This document shows positions 1-7,563 of a DNA stretch of 64,000 nucleotides, in pieces. Both the position numbers and the translations under genes were made by a program. Below the pieces are notes generated by a model. It made no database searches. It was not told the origin of the DNA and was given only the letters and a program-made list of their open reading frames with translations. Origin of the DNA: Enterobacter_D sp963521185 (GTDB lineage Bacteria; Pseudomonadota; Gammaproteobacteria; Enterobacterales; Enterobacteriaceae); the NCBI GenBank assembly GCA_963521185.1, contig CAUQTV010000009.1:62001-126000 (forward strand), given 5' to 3'. Numbering within the stretch: the first letter of the stretch is position 1; every line of letters starts with the position of its first letter.

Positions 1-383
1 TGATAAAAATCATTCAGTCCTTCCATCAGCTCATAGAGATTTTGCCGTTGGTGACGCTCAATCTGGCTAAGGCCGGTCCCGGATTCATACGGAATCTCAA
101 GGTTGTGCATGGACGCCAGTTCTTCAACGGTTTCAACGAACTCAAGCTTGTCGTAGTTCATCAAAAAGTCGATGGCGTTACCGTGTGCGCCACAGCCGAA
201 GCAGTGGTAAAACTGTTTATCACCGTTCACGGTGAAAGAGGGGGATTTTTCGTTATGGAACGGACAGCACGCGTGATAATTCTTGCCCTGCTTTTTGAGC
301 TTTACGCGGGCGTCGACAAGATCGATGATGTCGGTGCGCGCCAGCAGGTCATTGATAAAGACACGTGGAATTCGTCCAGCCAT
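1..383 (-). CDS. dnaG: DNA primase DnaG, N-terminal part (continues beyond window start)
   Basis: DnaG makes the RNA primers for lagging-strand synthesis and acts with the DnaB helicase. Only the first 127 residues lie in the window; the rest runs off the left edge. The start (MAGRIPRVF) and the CHC2 zinc-binding domain are clear: Cys40, His43, Cys61 and Cys64 sit where the E. coli protein has them, followed by GAHGNAIDF. It is the second gene of the rpsU-dnaG-rpoD macromolecular synthesis operon, 136 bp after rpsU, with an attenuator-like hairpin between the two. Nothing looks abnormal. Confidence 0.97.
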   Translation of the reverse strand, partial: MAGRIPRVFINDLLARTDIIDLVDARVKLKKQGKNYHACCPFHNEKSPSFTVNGDKQFYHCFGCGAHGNAIDFLMNYDKLEFVETVEELASMHNLEIPYESGTGLSQIERHQRQNLYELMEGLNDFY

Positions 384-495
384 AGGCCCCGTCTACCTTT
401 AGCGTGAAGCATTCAGGTATGTCAGATCATAAACGAAAATAAGCCGCGCATTCCTTTCGGAAGCACGGCCTTACAACTACAACTCGGTCTGAGAC

Positions 496-515
496 TTGAG
501 GGGCAAAACCCTCAA
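496..515 (-). terminator. Hairpin between rpsU and dnaG (attenuating terminator)
   Basis: A perfect 7-bp stem (TTGAGGG / CCCTCAA) with a 6-nt loop lies just after the rpsU stop codon. It has no long U-run after it, which fits the known partial terminator that lets only some transcripts continue into dnaG and rpoD. Confidence 0.7.
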
Positions 516-519
516 AGAA

Positions 520-774
<255 letters not shown>

Positions 775-805
775 TCAACGCCAGCTTATTTCAAAATGGT
801 GCGGA

Positions 806-835
806 ATTTTACTGCAATTGCTGCTGCTTTGTAAA
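806..835 (-). promoter_or_regulatory. Candidate sigma70 promoter for rpsU
   Basis: On the minus strand TTTACA (-35, plus positions 830-835) and TAAAAT (-10, 806-811) are separated by 18 bp, about 70 bp upstream of the rpsU start. The E. coli operon has several promoters in the same place. I did not find a convincing LexA box. Confidence 0.5.
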
Positions 836-972
836 GCACCGCTACCCTTTTTGCAAGGGACTTTTGTAAGGGGGACGAGTATACACGAAGTGGCTTGCGG
901 GGGTGAGCAAAGTTTTACAACAGGGGGCATTGGCCCTACACTGCGCGGGAGTGAAAAGAGGGTGAAACCACC

Positions 973-1986
973 ATGCGTGTACTGGGTATTGAAACATCCT
1001 GCGATGAAACCGGCATCGCGATTTATGACGATGAAAAAGGGCTAATAGCCAACCAACTGTATAGTCAGGTGAAATTGCACGCTGACTACGGTGGCGTGGT
1101 GCCAGAGCTGGCGTCACGCGACCATGTGCGTAAAACCGTACCGCTGATTCAGGCGGCGCTGAAGGAAGCGGGCCTGAGTGCAAAAGAGATTGACGCTGTC
1201 GCTTATACCGCCGGTCCCGGCCTGGTGGGTGCGCTGCTGGTCGGCGCGACCGTGGGCCGCTCGCTGGCGTTTGCGTGGAGCGTTCCGGCGATTGCCGTGC
1301 ACCATATGGAAGGCCATCTGCTGGCCCCGATGCTGGAAGACAATCCGCCTGCATTTCCGTTTGTGGCGCTGCTGGTCTCCGGCGGGCACACGCAGCTCAT
1401 CAGCGTGACCGGTATCGGCCACTATGAACTGCTGGGCGAATCCATTGATGACGCGGCCGGTGAAGCGTTCGACAAAACCGCCAAGCTGCTGGGCCTCGAT
1501 TACCCTGGCGGTCCGATGCTATCAAAAATGGCGGCGGCGGGTACGGCGGGGCGGTTTACCTTCCCACGCCCGATGACCGATCGTCCGGGGCTGGATTTTA
1601 GCTTCTCCGGGCTTAAGACCTTTGCGGCCAATACCATTCGCAGCAACGGTACCGACGATCAAACCCGTGCCGACATCGCCCGTGCGTTTGAAGATGCGGT
1701 GGTCGATACGCTGATGATCAAATGCAAGCGCGCGCTGGATCAGACGGGCTTTACGCGTCTGGTCATGGCGGGTGGCGTGAGCGCGAACCGCACGCTGCGC
1801 GCAAAACTCGCTGAGATGATGCAAAAGCGTCGTGGTGAGGTGTTTTATGCGCGTCCGGAATTTTGTACCGATAACGGGGCGATGATTGCCTATGCGGGCA
1901 TGGTGCGGTTAAAGGTGGGCACGACGGCCGATCTGGGTGTCACCGTGCGTCCGCGCTGGCCGCTGGCTGAACTGCCTGCGGCGTAA
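973..1986 (+). CDS. tsaD: tRNA N6-adenosine threonylcarbamoyltransferase TsaD
   Basis: Catalytic subunit of the TsaBDE complex that transfers the threonylcarbamoyl group to A37 of ANN-decoding tRNAs (t6A). The 337-residue protein starts MRVLGIETSCDETG. It has the iron-binding HMEGH motif with His111 and His115, and the C-terminal TDNGAMIA segment that carries the third metal ligand (Asp). Length matches E. coli TsaD (YgjD). It is essential in E. coli, stands alone here, divergent from rpsU, and is followed by a REP-type repeat before the convergent plsY. Confidence 0.98.
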   Translation: MRVLGIETSCDETGIAIYDDEKGLIANQLYSQVKLHADYGGVVPELASRDHVRKTVPLIQAALKEAGLSAKEIDAVAYTAGPGLVGALLVGATVGRSLAFAWSVPAIAVHHMEGHLLAPMLEDNPPAFPFVALLVSGGHTQLISVTGIGHYELLGESIDDAAGEAFDKTAKLLGLDYPGGPMLSKMAAAGTAGRFTFPRPMTDRPGLDFSFSGLKTFAANTIRSNGTDDQTRADIARAFEDAVVDTLMIKCKRALDQTGFTRLVMAGGVSANRTLRAKLAEMMQKRRGEVFYARPEFCTDNGAMIAYAGMVRLKVGTTADLGVTVRPRWPLAELPAA

Positions 1987-2000
1987 TGCCAGTCCGTAAT

Positions 2001-2026
2001 GCCCGGCGGCGCGCTGCTTGCCGGGC
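2001..2026. repeat. REP-type palindrome between tsaD and plsY
   Basis: GCCCGGC and GCCGGGC arms (7 bp, perfect) flank the core of an enterobacterial REP unit. It sits between two convergent genes and may stop transcription or protect the 3' ends of both mRNAs. Confidence 0.7.
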
Positions 2027-2659
2027 CTACTCTTCGTTCTTCACTTCCACATCTTTCTCGCGCTTCTTCTTAAACTTGGTCCAAATCTTGGTTTCTTGTC
2101 TGCGCCACAGGCGCTGAATGTTGTCGTGATGACGCAGCAGGATCAGGCATGAGAGCATAGCGACCGGGAAGGTAAACTGCGGTTTGAACCACCAGACATA
2201 AAAGGGTGCGATCAGCGCGCTGACGATGGCCCCCAGCGACGAGTAGCCGCTGAGCAGGACGGTCAGCAGCCAGGTGCCAGCCATCACGCCGGTCAAATCC
2301 CAGCCGATAGGCGCAATGGCACCAAACGCCGTCGCCACGCCTTTACCGCCGCGAAATTTAAAGAATACCGGCCAGATGTGCCCGAGACAGGCGGCAATGG
2401 CGATAAGCCCGAGCCAGAAGGGGGTGATGCCCAGCGCATACGCGCCCCAGACGGGCAGCATGCCTTTGAGGACGTCAAAGATCAGTACCGTTACGGCTGC
2501 TCCTTTGCCACCTATTCGTAATACGTTGGTCGCCCCAGGGTTGCCCGAACCGCTATCACGAGGATCGGGTAGACCGGCTATGCGGCAGACCAGAATGGCG
2601 CTGGAGATTGAGCCACAAAGGTACGCGAGGAGGATCATTCCAGGCGCGATTGCACTCAT
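2027..2659 (-). CDS. plsY: Glycerol-3-phosphate acyltransferase PlsY (acyl-phosphate dependent)
   Basis: Inner-membrane enzyme that acylates sn-glycerol-3-phosphate from acyl-phosphate, an entry step to phosphatidic acid. I take the ATG giving MSAIAPGMILL (210 residues), which matches the start of the E. coli protein of 205 residues; an upstream in-frame ATG would add about 30 unsupported residues. Several hydrophobic helices and the conserved GSGNPGATNVLR and FRGGKGVAT phosphate-binding loops are visible. The tail is charged and slightly longer than in E. coli. Divergent from folB, convergent with tsaD. Confidence 0.95.
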   Translation of the reverse strand: MSAIAPGMILLAYLCGSISSAILVCRIAGLPDPRDSGSGNPGATNVLRIGGKGAAVTVLIFDVLKGMLPVWGAYALGITPFWLGLIAIAACLGHIWPVFFKFRGGKGVATAFGAIAPIGWDLTGVMAGTWLLTVLLSGYSSLGAIVSALIAPFYVWWFKPQFTFPVAMLSCLILLRHHDNIQRLWRRQETKIWTKFKKKREKDVEVKNEE

Positions 2660-2766
2660 AACGCTGTTCCGTTTTGAAAATGTCGTTTTATTCTCAGCAT
2701 CTGTGGATAATACGCATAATTTTTTGAAAGTGGTATCCGGGTAAGCCAAAAACCAGGCGGGGCGTG

Positions 2767-3135
2767 ATGGACATTGTATTTATAGAGCAACTTTCGGTAA
2801 TCACCACTATCGGGGTGTACGACTGGGAACAAACCATCGAACAGAAGCTGATGTTCGATATCGAAATGGCGTGGGATAACCAGGTCGCGGCAAAAAGCGA
2901 CGATGTGAACGATTGTCTGAGCTATGCTGACATCGCCGAAACGGTGGTAGGCCACGTTGAGGGCCAACAATTTGCGCTGGTGGAACGCGTGGCGGAAGAG
3001 GTGGCCGCGCTTCTGTTAAGCCGCTTTAACTCGCCCTGGGTGCGCATCAAGGTGAGTAAACCCGGTGCGGTGGCGCGCGCGGCTAACGTCGGCGTTATCA
3101 TTGAGCGTGGCAAAAGTCCGAAAAAAAACAATTAA
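2767..3135 (+). CDS. folB: Dihydroneopterin aldolase / epimerase FolB
   Basis: Converts 7,8-dihydroneopterin to 6-hydroxymethyl-dihydropterin plus glycolaldehyde in folate synthesis. The 122-residue protein begins MDIVFIEQLSVITTIGVYDWEQ, nearly identical to E. coli FolB throughout, with the family's conserved Lys in the VRIKVSKPGAV segment. A GTG codon directly precedes the ATG at 2767; the ATG is chosen because it matches the family. Divergent from plsY; uppP follows about 105 bp downstream. Confidence 0.97.
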   Translation: MDIVFIEQLSVITTIGVYDWEQTIEQKLMFDIEMAWDNQVAAKSDDVNDCLSYADIAETVVGHVEGQQFALVERVAEEVAALLLSRFNSPWVRIKVSKPGAVARAANVGVIIERGKSPKKNN

Positions 3136-3240
3136 ATTCATAATCATTAAACCAACTGTCAGTATACCGGTCATACGTCAGGGCCTTTGCGGCTTCGTTT
3201 GATAGCAGACCGTTTTTATGTCTTTTTAGGGGTTTATTTA

Positions 3241-4062
3241 ATGAGCGATATGCACTCCCTGCTGATTGCAGCGATTTTGGGTGTTGTCGAAGGACTGACT
3301 GAATTTCTGCCGGTGTCCAGTACCGGGCATATGATCATCGTCGGCCATATGCTGGGCTTTGAGGGTGACACGGCAGAAACGTTTGAGGTGGTGATCCAGT
3401 TAGGATCGATCCTGGCGGTGGTGGTGATGTTCTGGCGTCGCCTGTTTGGCCTGATCGGCATTCACTTTGGTCGTCCGCAGCAGCGTGAAGGCGAAGGTAA
3501 AGGGCGCTTAACGCTCATCCACATTCTGCTGGGGATGATCCCGGCTGTGGTGCTGGGGCTGATTTTCCACGACACCATCAAGTCGTTGTTTAATCCGATT
3601 AACGTCATGTACGCGCTGGTGGTGGGCGGTTGCCTGCTGATTGCCGCCGAATGTCTGAAGCCAAAAGAGCCGCGCGCGCCAGGTCTGGATGACATGACGT
3701 ACCGCCAGGCGTTTATGATCGGCTGCTTCCAGTGCCTCGCGCTGTGGCCCGGCTTTTCGCGTTCCGGGGCAACGATTTCAGGCGGGATGCTGATGGGCGT
3801 GAGCCGTTACGCGGCCTCTGAGTTCTCGTTCCTGCTGGCGGTGCCAATGATGATGGGCGCGACGGTGCTCGATCTCTACAAGAGCTACCATTTCCTGACG
3901 ATGGCGGATGTCCCGATGTTCGCCGTCGGCTTCATCACCGCGTTTATCGTGGCGCTGATTGCCATTAAAACCTTCCTGCAACTGATTAAACGTATCTCGT
4001 TTATTCCGTTCGCCATCTATCGCTTTATTGTCGCGGCTGCGGTTTACGTCGTGTTCTTCTAA
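3241..4062 (+). CDS. uppP: Undecaprenyl-diphosphate phosphatase UppP (BacA)
   Basis: Integral inner-membrane enzyme that dephosphorylates undecaprenyl diphosphate, recycling the lipid carrier for peptidoglycan and surface polysaccharides; overexpression gives bacitracin resistance. The chosen start MSDMHSLLIA gives 273 residues, the E. coli length. The catalytic region GLTEFLPVSSTGH (residues 18-30, with Glu21, Ser27 and His30) and the second conserved GFSRSG loop are present among multiple membrane helices. It is convergent with cca; their stop codons lie about 11 bp apart. Confidence 0.97.
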   Translation: MSDMHSLLIAAILGVVEGLTEFLPVSSTGHMIIVGHMLGFEGDTAETFEVVIQLGSILAVVVMFWRRLFGLIGIHFGRPQQREGEGKGRLTLIHILLGMIPAVVLGLIFHDTIKSLFNPINVMYALVVGGCLLIAAECLKPKEPRAPGLDDMTYRQAFMIGCFQCLALWPGFSRSGATISGGMLMGVSRYAASEFSFLLAVPMMMGATVLDLYKSYHFLTMADVPMFAVGFITAFIVALIAIKTFLQLIKRISFIPFAIYRFIVAAAVYVVFF

Positions 4063-4069
4063 AGCGCCC

Positions 4070-4093
4070 GCCCTCAGTCTTTTGGCTGAGGGC
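4070..4093. terminator. Bidirectional hairpin between uppP and cca
   Basis: Perfect 8-bp arms GCCCTCAG / CTGAGGGC with an 8-nt loop (TCTTTTGG). The left arm contains the cca stop codon, so the structure overlaps the end of cca and can serve both convergent genes. Confidence 0.65.
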
Positions 4094-5315
4094 AGCGTTT
4101 CTCTTTCCAGTTTGCCACCGCGTCAATGCGGCGACGGGTCAGCTCTTCGCGGATCTGCGGCCCCTGGAATCCGGCTTCAATCACCTCTTTATTACTCACC
4201 GTTCTGGCCACCTCCCACGCTTCGCGCAGCCAGCGTCCCTGCGGATAATCACAGGCTTCAAAGGTGGTGCGTCCGCGCACGTCGGCTTCGCTGGTCAGGG
4301 CAATTTGCTCAACCCGCTGCGGCTTGCGCCAGGCGTCAATGGCATCAAACAGCTTAACGATGGTTTGCGGTTTGAGGATCGGGAAGGTGTGGATCAGGTC
4401 GTGATACTCCGCAACCAGCTTCGCCAGATCGCGCATCTCGTTAGGCACGCGCAGCCGCTCGCAAAGATTCGCCACCAGTTTTACGCCCGCCGGGCCGTGA
4501 CCGTGGTGACGCGGCCAGAGATCTTTCGGTGTTAATCCTTTGCCTAAATCGTGGCACAGCGTGGCAAACCGCACATCCAGCGCCGGGCTGAGCATTGCCG
4601 CCATCGACAGCGTCATCAGCACATGAATGCCGGTATCGATTTCCGGATGCCACTTAGCGGGCGCGGGGACGCCAAAGAGAATATCGAGTTCAGGAAACAG
4701 CACCTTAAGCGCGCCGCATTCGCGCAGCACCATAAAATAGACCTGCGGATTACGGGTACCGAGCGCGTTCTCGGTCTCTTTCCAGACACGTTCGGGCGTG
4801 AGGTGCGCCAGTTCGCCCGCGGCGGTCATCTCGCGCATCAGCGCCAGGGTTTCGTCAGCAATACGGAAGCTCAGGTGCGCATAGCGTGCGGCAAACCGCG
4901 CTACGCGCAGCACGCGCAGCGGATCTTCACCAAAAGCGGGGGAGACATGGCGCAGCAGACGGTTTTTGAGATCGCGCTGGCCGTTGTAGGGATCGACAAG
5001 CGTGCCGTTGTCATCCTGCGCCATGGCGTTGACCGTCAGATCGCGACGCAGCAAATCCTGCTCCAGCGTGACATCCGGTGCGGCATAACAGGTGAACCCG
5101 GTATAACCGAAACCCGATTTTCGCTCGGTGCGCGCCAGCGCATACTCTTCGTGAGATTTGGGATGCAGAAACACGGGGAAATCGCGGCCTACCTGCTGGT
5201 AGCCCGCGTCGAGCATCTCCTGCGGGGTGGCACCGACCACCACCCAGTCTTTATCTTTAACCGGTAGCCCTAACAACGCATCCCGAACAGCACCACCGAC
5301 CAGATAACTCTTCAC
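4074..5315 (-). CDS. cca: Multifunctional CCA tRNA nucleotidyltransferase / phosphatase / phosphodiesterase
   Basis: Adds or repairs the 3' CCA end of tRNAs without a template. The 413 residues match the E. coli enzyme (412). Residues 7-31 hold the nucleotidyltransferase signature GGAVRDALLG followed by Asp21 and Asp23 (KDKDW), the catalytic metal ligands. The middle carries the tRNA-binding helices, with RRDLTVNAMA near residue 90. The C-terminal HD domain (CHDLGKG, near residue 255) gives the phosphatase and phosphodiesterase activities of the gammaproteobacterial form. Leftward, 66 bp after ygiM on the same strand. Confidence 0.97.
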   Translation of the reverse strand: MKSYLVGGAVRDALLGLPVKDKDWVVVGATPQEMLDAGYQQVGRDFPVFLHPKSHEEYALARTERKSGFGYTGFTCYAAPDVTLEQDLLRRDLTVNAMAQDDNGTLVDPYNGQRDLKNRLLRHVSPAFGEDPLRVLRVARFAARYAHLSFRIADETLALMREMTAAGELAHLTPERVWKETENALGTRNPQVYFMVLRECGALKVLFPELDILFGVPAPAKWHPEIDTGIHVLMTLSMAAMLSPALDVRFATLCHDLGKGLTPKDLWPRHHGHGPAGVKLVANLCERLRVPNEMRDLAKLVAEYHDLIHTFPILKPQTIVKLFDAIDAWRKPQRVEQIALTSEADVRGRTTFEACDYPQGRWLREAWEVARTVSNKEVIEAGFQGPQIREELTRRRIDAVANWKEKRCPQPKD

Positions 5316-5381
5316 ACCAGGTTCCCCATCATTAAATTACTCTCAATGATACGTAACTCTGAGGAAGATGGCGAATTGGCG

Positions 5382-6002
5382 TCAGCTCATCCAGCGGTCT
5401 TTACGCTTGCGACGCGGGATCATGTGCGGCAGCACCAGCCCGAGGAACAGGCCCGCGCCGAGCACGCCACCGCCATACATAAACCACTGCATGATGATGG
5501 AACGCTGCTTGTCATCAAGTTGCAGATTGGCGGCATCCACTTTCTTTTGCGCCACAATCAGCTCGTTTTTCAGCTTCTGGTTCTCTTCTTTCAGGCTGTT
5601 GATGACGCTGTCGCTCTGGGAGACTTTCTGCTGCATATCGGACGTGCGTTGATTCCAGGTCGTGTCGATATTGTTCAGCTTGTCGGTCAGGGTTTTTACC
5701 TGATTTTCCAGATCCGGCACGCGTGTGCGCAGGCTTGGGGTGCTGTTTAACTCTTTAAGCGGGATCCACGCGGTGCGGCCGGTATTGTCACGAACCTGCG
5801 CGTAGTTGGTGTTGCTGTCCGTTTGCAGCAGCACGACTTCCTCGCCGGCATTAACCGTACCCACGAGGCGATAGTTGTCCCCCGGGCCGCTACGCACCCA
5901 GGTGTTCAGTTCATCAGAGACATAACGCTTTTCTTCGGCATGGGCCACAGTAGTAACGCTAAGTGCAAATAAAGTCAGTCCAATCAGGCGTAATTTTGGC
6001 AT
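5382..6002 (-). CDS. ygiM: SH3-domain membrane protein YgiM
   Basis: Function unknown; 206 residues as in E. coli YgiM. An N-terminal signal peptide (about residues 1-22, ending near VAHAEE) is followed by a bacterial SH3 domain (about 25-90, with WVRSGPGDNYR), a predicted coiled coil (about 95-165, DLENQVKTLTDKL...), one membrane helix near 170-190, and a basic tail RRKRKDRWMS. This is a periplasmic protein anchored at its C-terminus. Divergent from ygiF; leftward ahead of cca. Confidence 0.93.
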   Translation of the reverse strand: MPKLRLIGLTLFALSVTTVAHAEEKRYVSDELNTWVRSGPGDNYRLVGTVNAGEEVVLLQTDSNTNYAQVRDNTGRTAWIPLKELNSTPSLRTRVPDLENQVKTLTDKLNNIDTTWNQRTSDMQQKVSQSDSVINSLKEENQKLKNELIVAQKKVDAANLQLDDKQRSIIMQWFMYGGGVLGAGLFLGLVLPHMIPRRKRKDRWMS

Positions 6003-6241
6003 CAGGCAGTCGTTATAGTCATAAAAAGTGGAACGATAGTAGTGGCATCAGTCTGACGACGCAAAGTATTCGGCATCAATCGGAATCATCCAGGTCGATC
6101 TGGCCACTTCTGCGAATTATAAAATCAGCCAGGTTTCCTGGAGAATGGAAATTTGGCGCAAAATACTATCTACTGACAAACATCAGGCGTGTAAGTTCGC
6201 CGAAAATTTCACTGATGTGACACAACCTTAAGAACAAGGCC

Positions 6242-7543
6242 ATGGCTCAAGAAATCGAATTAAAATTTATCGTCAATCCCCAAAGCGTCGAGGCACTGCG
6301 CAGCCATCTGCATACCCTCACGGATGAACATCATGCCCCTGGTGAGCTGCTGAATATCTACTACGAAACGCCGGATAACTGGCTGCGCAGTCACGATATG
6401 GGGCTGCGTATTCGGGGTGCGCAGGGCCGCTACGAGATGACAATGAAAATTGCCGGTCGCGTGGTGGGCGGGCTGCATCAGCGCCCTGAGTACAATATTG
6501 ATTTGGAAAAAGCTGAGCTGGATTTGGCGCATTTCCCGCAGGAAGTCTGGCCGGAAGGCGGGCTGCCTGATGACCTCGCTCGGCGCGTCAGCCCGCTGTT
6601 TAGCACGCACTTCAACCGTGAGAAATGGCTGGTTAACCTCGGTGACAGCCGTATCGAAATCGCGCTTGATCTCGGCGAAGTCAAAGCCGGCGAATTCCAG
6701 GAGCCAATCTGTGAACTGGAGCTGGAACTGCTGAGCGGTGAGCGTGACGACGTGCTGAAGCTGGCGCGTCAGTTGGTGACGCAAACCGGTCTGCGCCAGG
6801 GCAGCCTGAGCAAAGCCGCACGGGGTTATCATCTGGCCGCGGGCAATGCGCCGCGCGAAAGAAAACCCACGCAGATCCTGCGCGTGGTGCCTAAAGCCAG
6901 CGTAGAGCAGGGGCTGGAAGGGGCGCTGGAGCTGGCGCTGGCCCAGTGGCAGTACCATGAAGAGCTGTGGGTACGCGGCATCTCGGCGGCAAAAGAGGAC
7001 GTGATGAAGGCGATTGCGCTGGTGCGTCACGCGCTGATGCTGTTTGGCGGCATTGTGCCAAGAAAAGCGAGCGCTCGCTTACGTGATTTACTCACCCAGT
7101 CGGAAGCGACCATTACCTCGGCGGTTTCCGCTGAGACGGCGGTGTACAGCACGGAAACGGCGATGGCGAAACTGGCGCTCACCGAGTGGCTGGTGACGCG
7201 CGGCTGGCGTCCGTTCCTCGACGAGAAAGCGCAGGCGAAAATTGCCGACTCCTTTAAGCGTTTCGCGGATACGCATCTGTCCCGTCATGCGGCGGAACTG
7301 CGCGTCACGTTCGAGCGTCCGCTTGACGATCGTTACCGCGACCAGCTGCCGCGCCTCTCGCGCGACATCGACAGCGTGCTGCTGTTGTCCGGCTACTACA
7401 ACGCCGTGCAGGCGCAGGCCTGGCTCGAAAACTGGCAGGGCTTGCTCCACGCCATCAAAACCGGCCAGCGCATTGAAATTGAGCATTTCCGCAACGAAGC
7501 CAATATGCAAACGCCGTTCTGGTTGCACAGCGGAAAACGATAA
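6242..7543 (+). CDS. ygiF: Inorganic triphosphatase YgiF (CYTH-CHAD)
   Basis: Hydrolyses inorganic triphosphate to pyrophosphate and phosphate. The N-terminal CYTH domain starts with the diagnostic ExExK strand (EIELKF, residues 4-9), and the rest of the tunnel's basic and acidic strands run to about residue 200. A CHAD domain of histidine- and arginine-rich helices fills the C-terminal half. The 433 residues equal the E. coli length. It is followed 20 bp later by glnE on the same strand and is probably co-transcribed. The 239-bp divergent region with ygiM shows no motif I can name. Confidence 0.95.
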   Translation: MAQEIELKFIVNPQSVEALRSHLHTLTDEHHAPGELLNIYYETPDNWLRSHDMGLRIRGAQGRYEMTMKIAGRVVGGLHQRPEYNIDLEKAELDLAHFPQEVWPEGGLPDDLARRVSPLFSTHFNREKWLVNLGDSRIEIALDLGEVKAGEFQEPICELELELLSGERDDVLKLARQLVTQTGLRQGSLSKAARGYHLAAGNAPRERKPTQILRVVPKASVEQGLEGALELALAQWQYHEELWVRGISAAKEDVMKAIALVRHALMLFGGIVPRKASARLRDLLTQSEATITSAVSAETAVYSTETAMAKLALTEWLVTRGWRPFLDEKAQAKIADSFKRFADTHLSRHAAELRVTFERPLDDRYRDQLPRLSRDIDSVLLLSGYYNAVQAQAWLENWQGLLHAIKTGQRIEIEHFRNEANMQTPFWLHSGKR

Positions 7544-7563
7544 CTCAGGCAAAGGATCATCCC

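Noticed and set aside
842..1354. Long open frame on the minus strand across tsaD
   Set aside because: It lies opposite tsaD, has low-complexity Arg/Pro/Ser composition typical of antisense frames in GC-rich genes, and has no family resemblance.
2660..2749. Extended plsY start
   Set aside because: Added residues do not match PlsY, overlap the folB promoter side, and MSAIAPG fits the family start.
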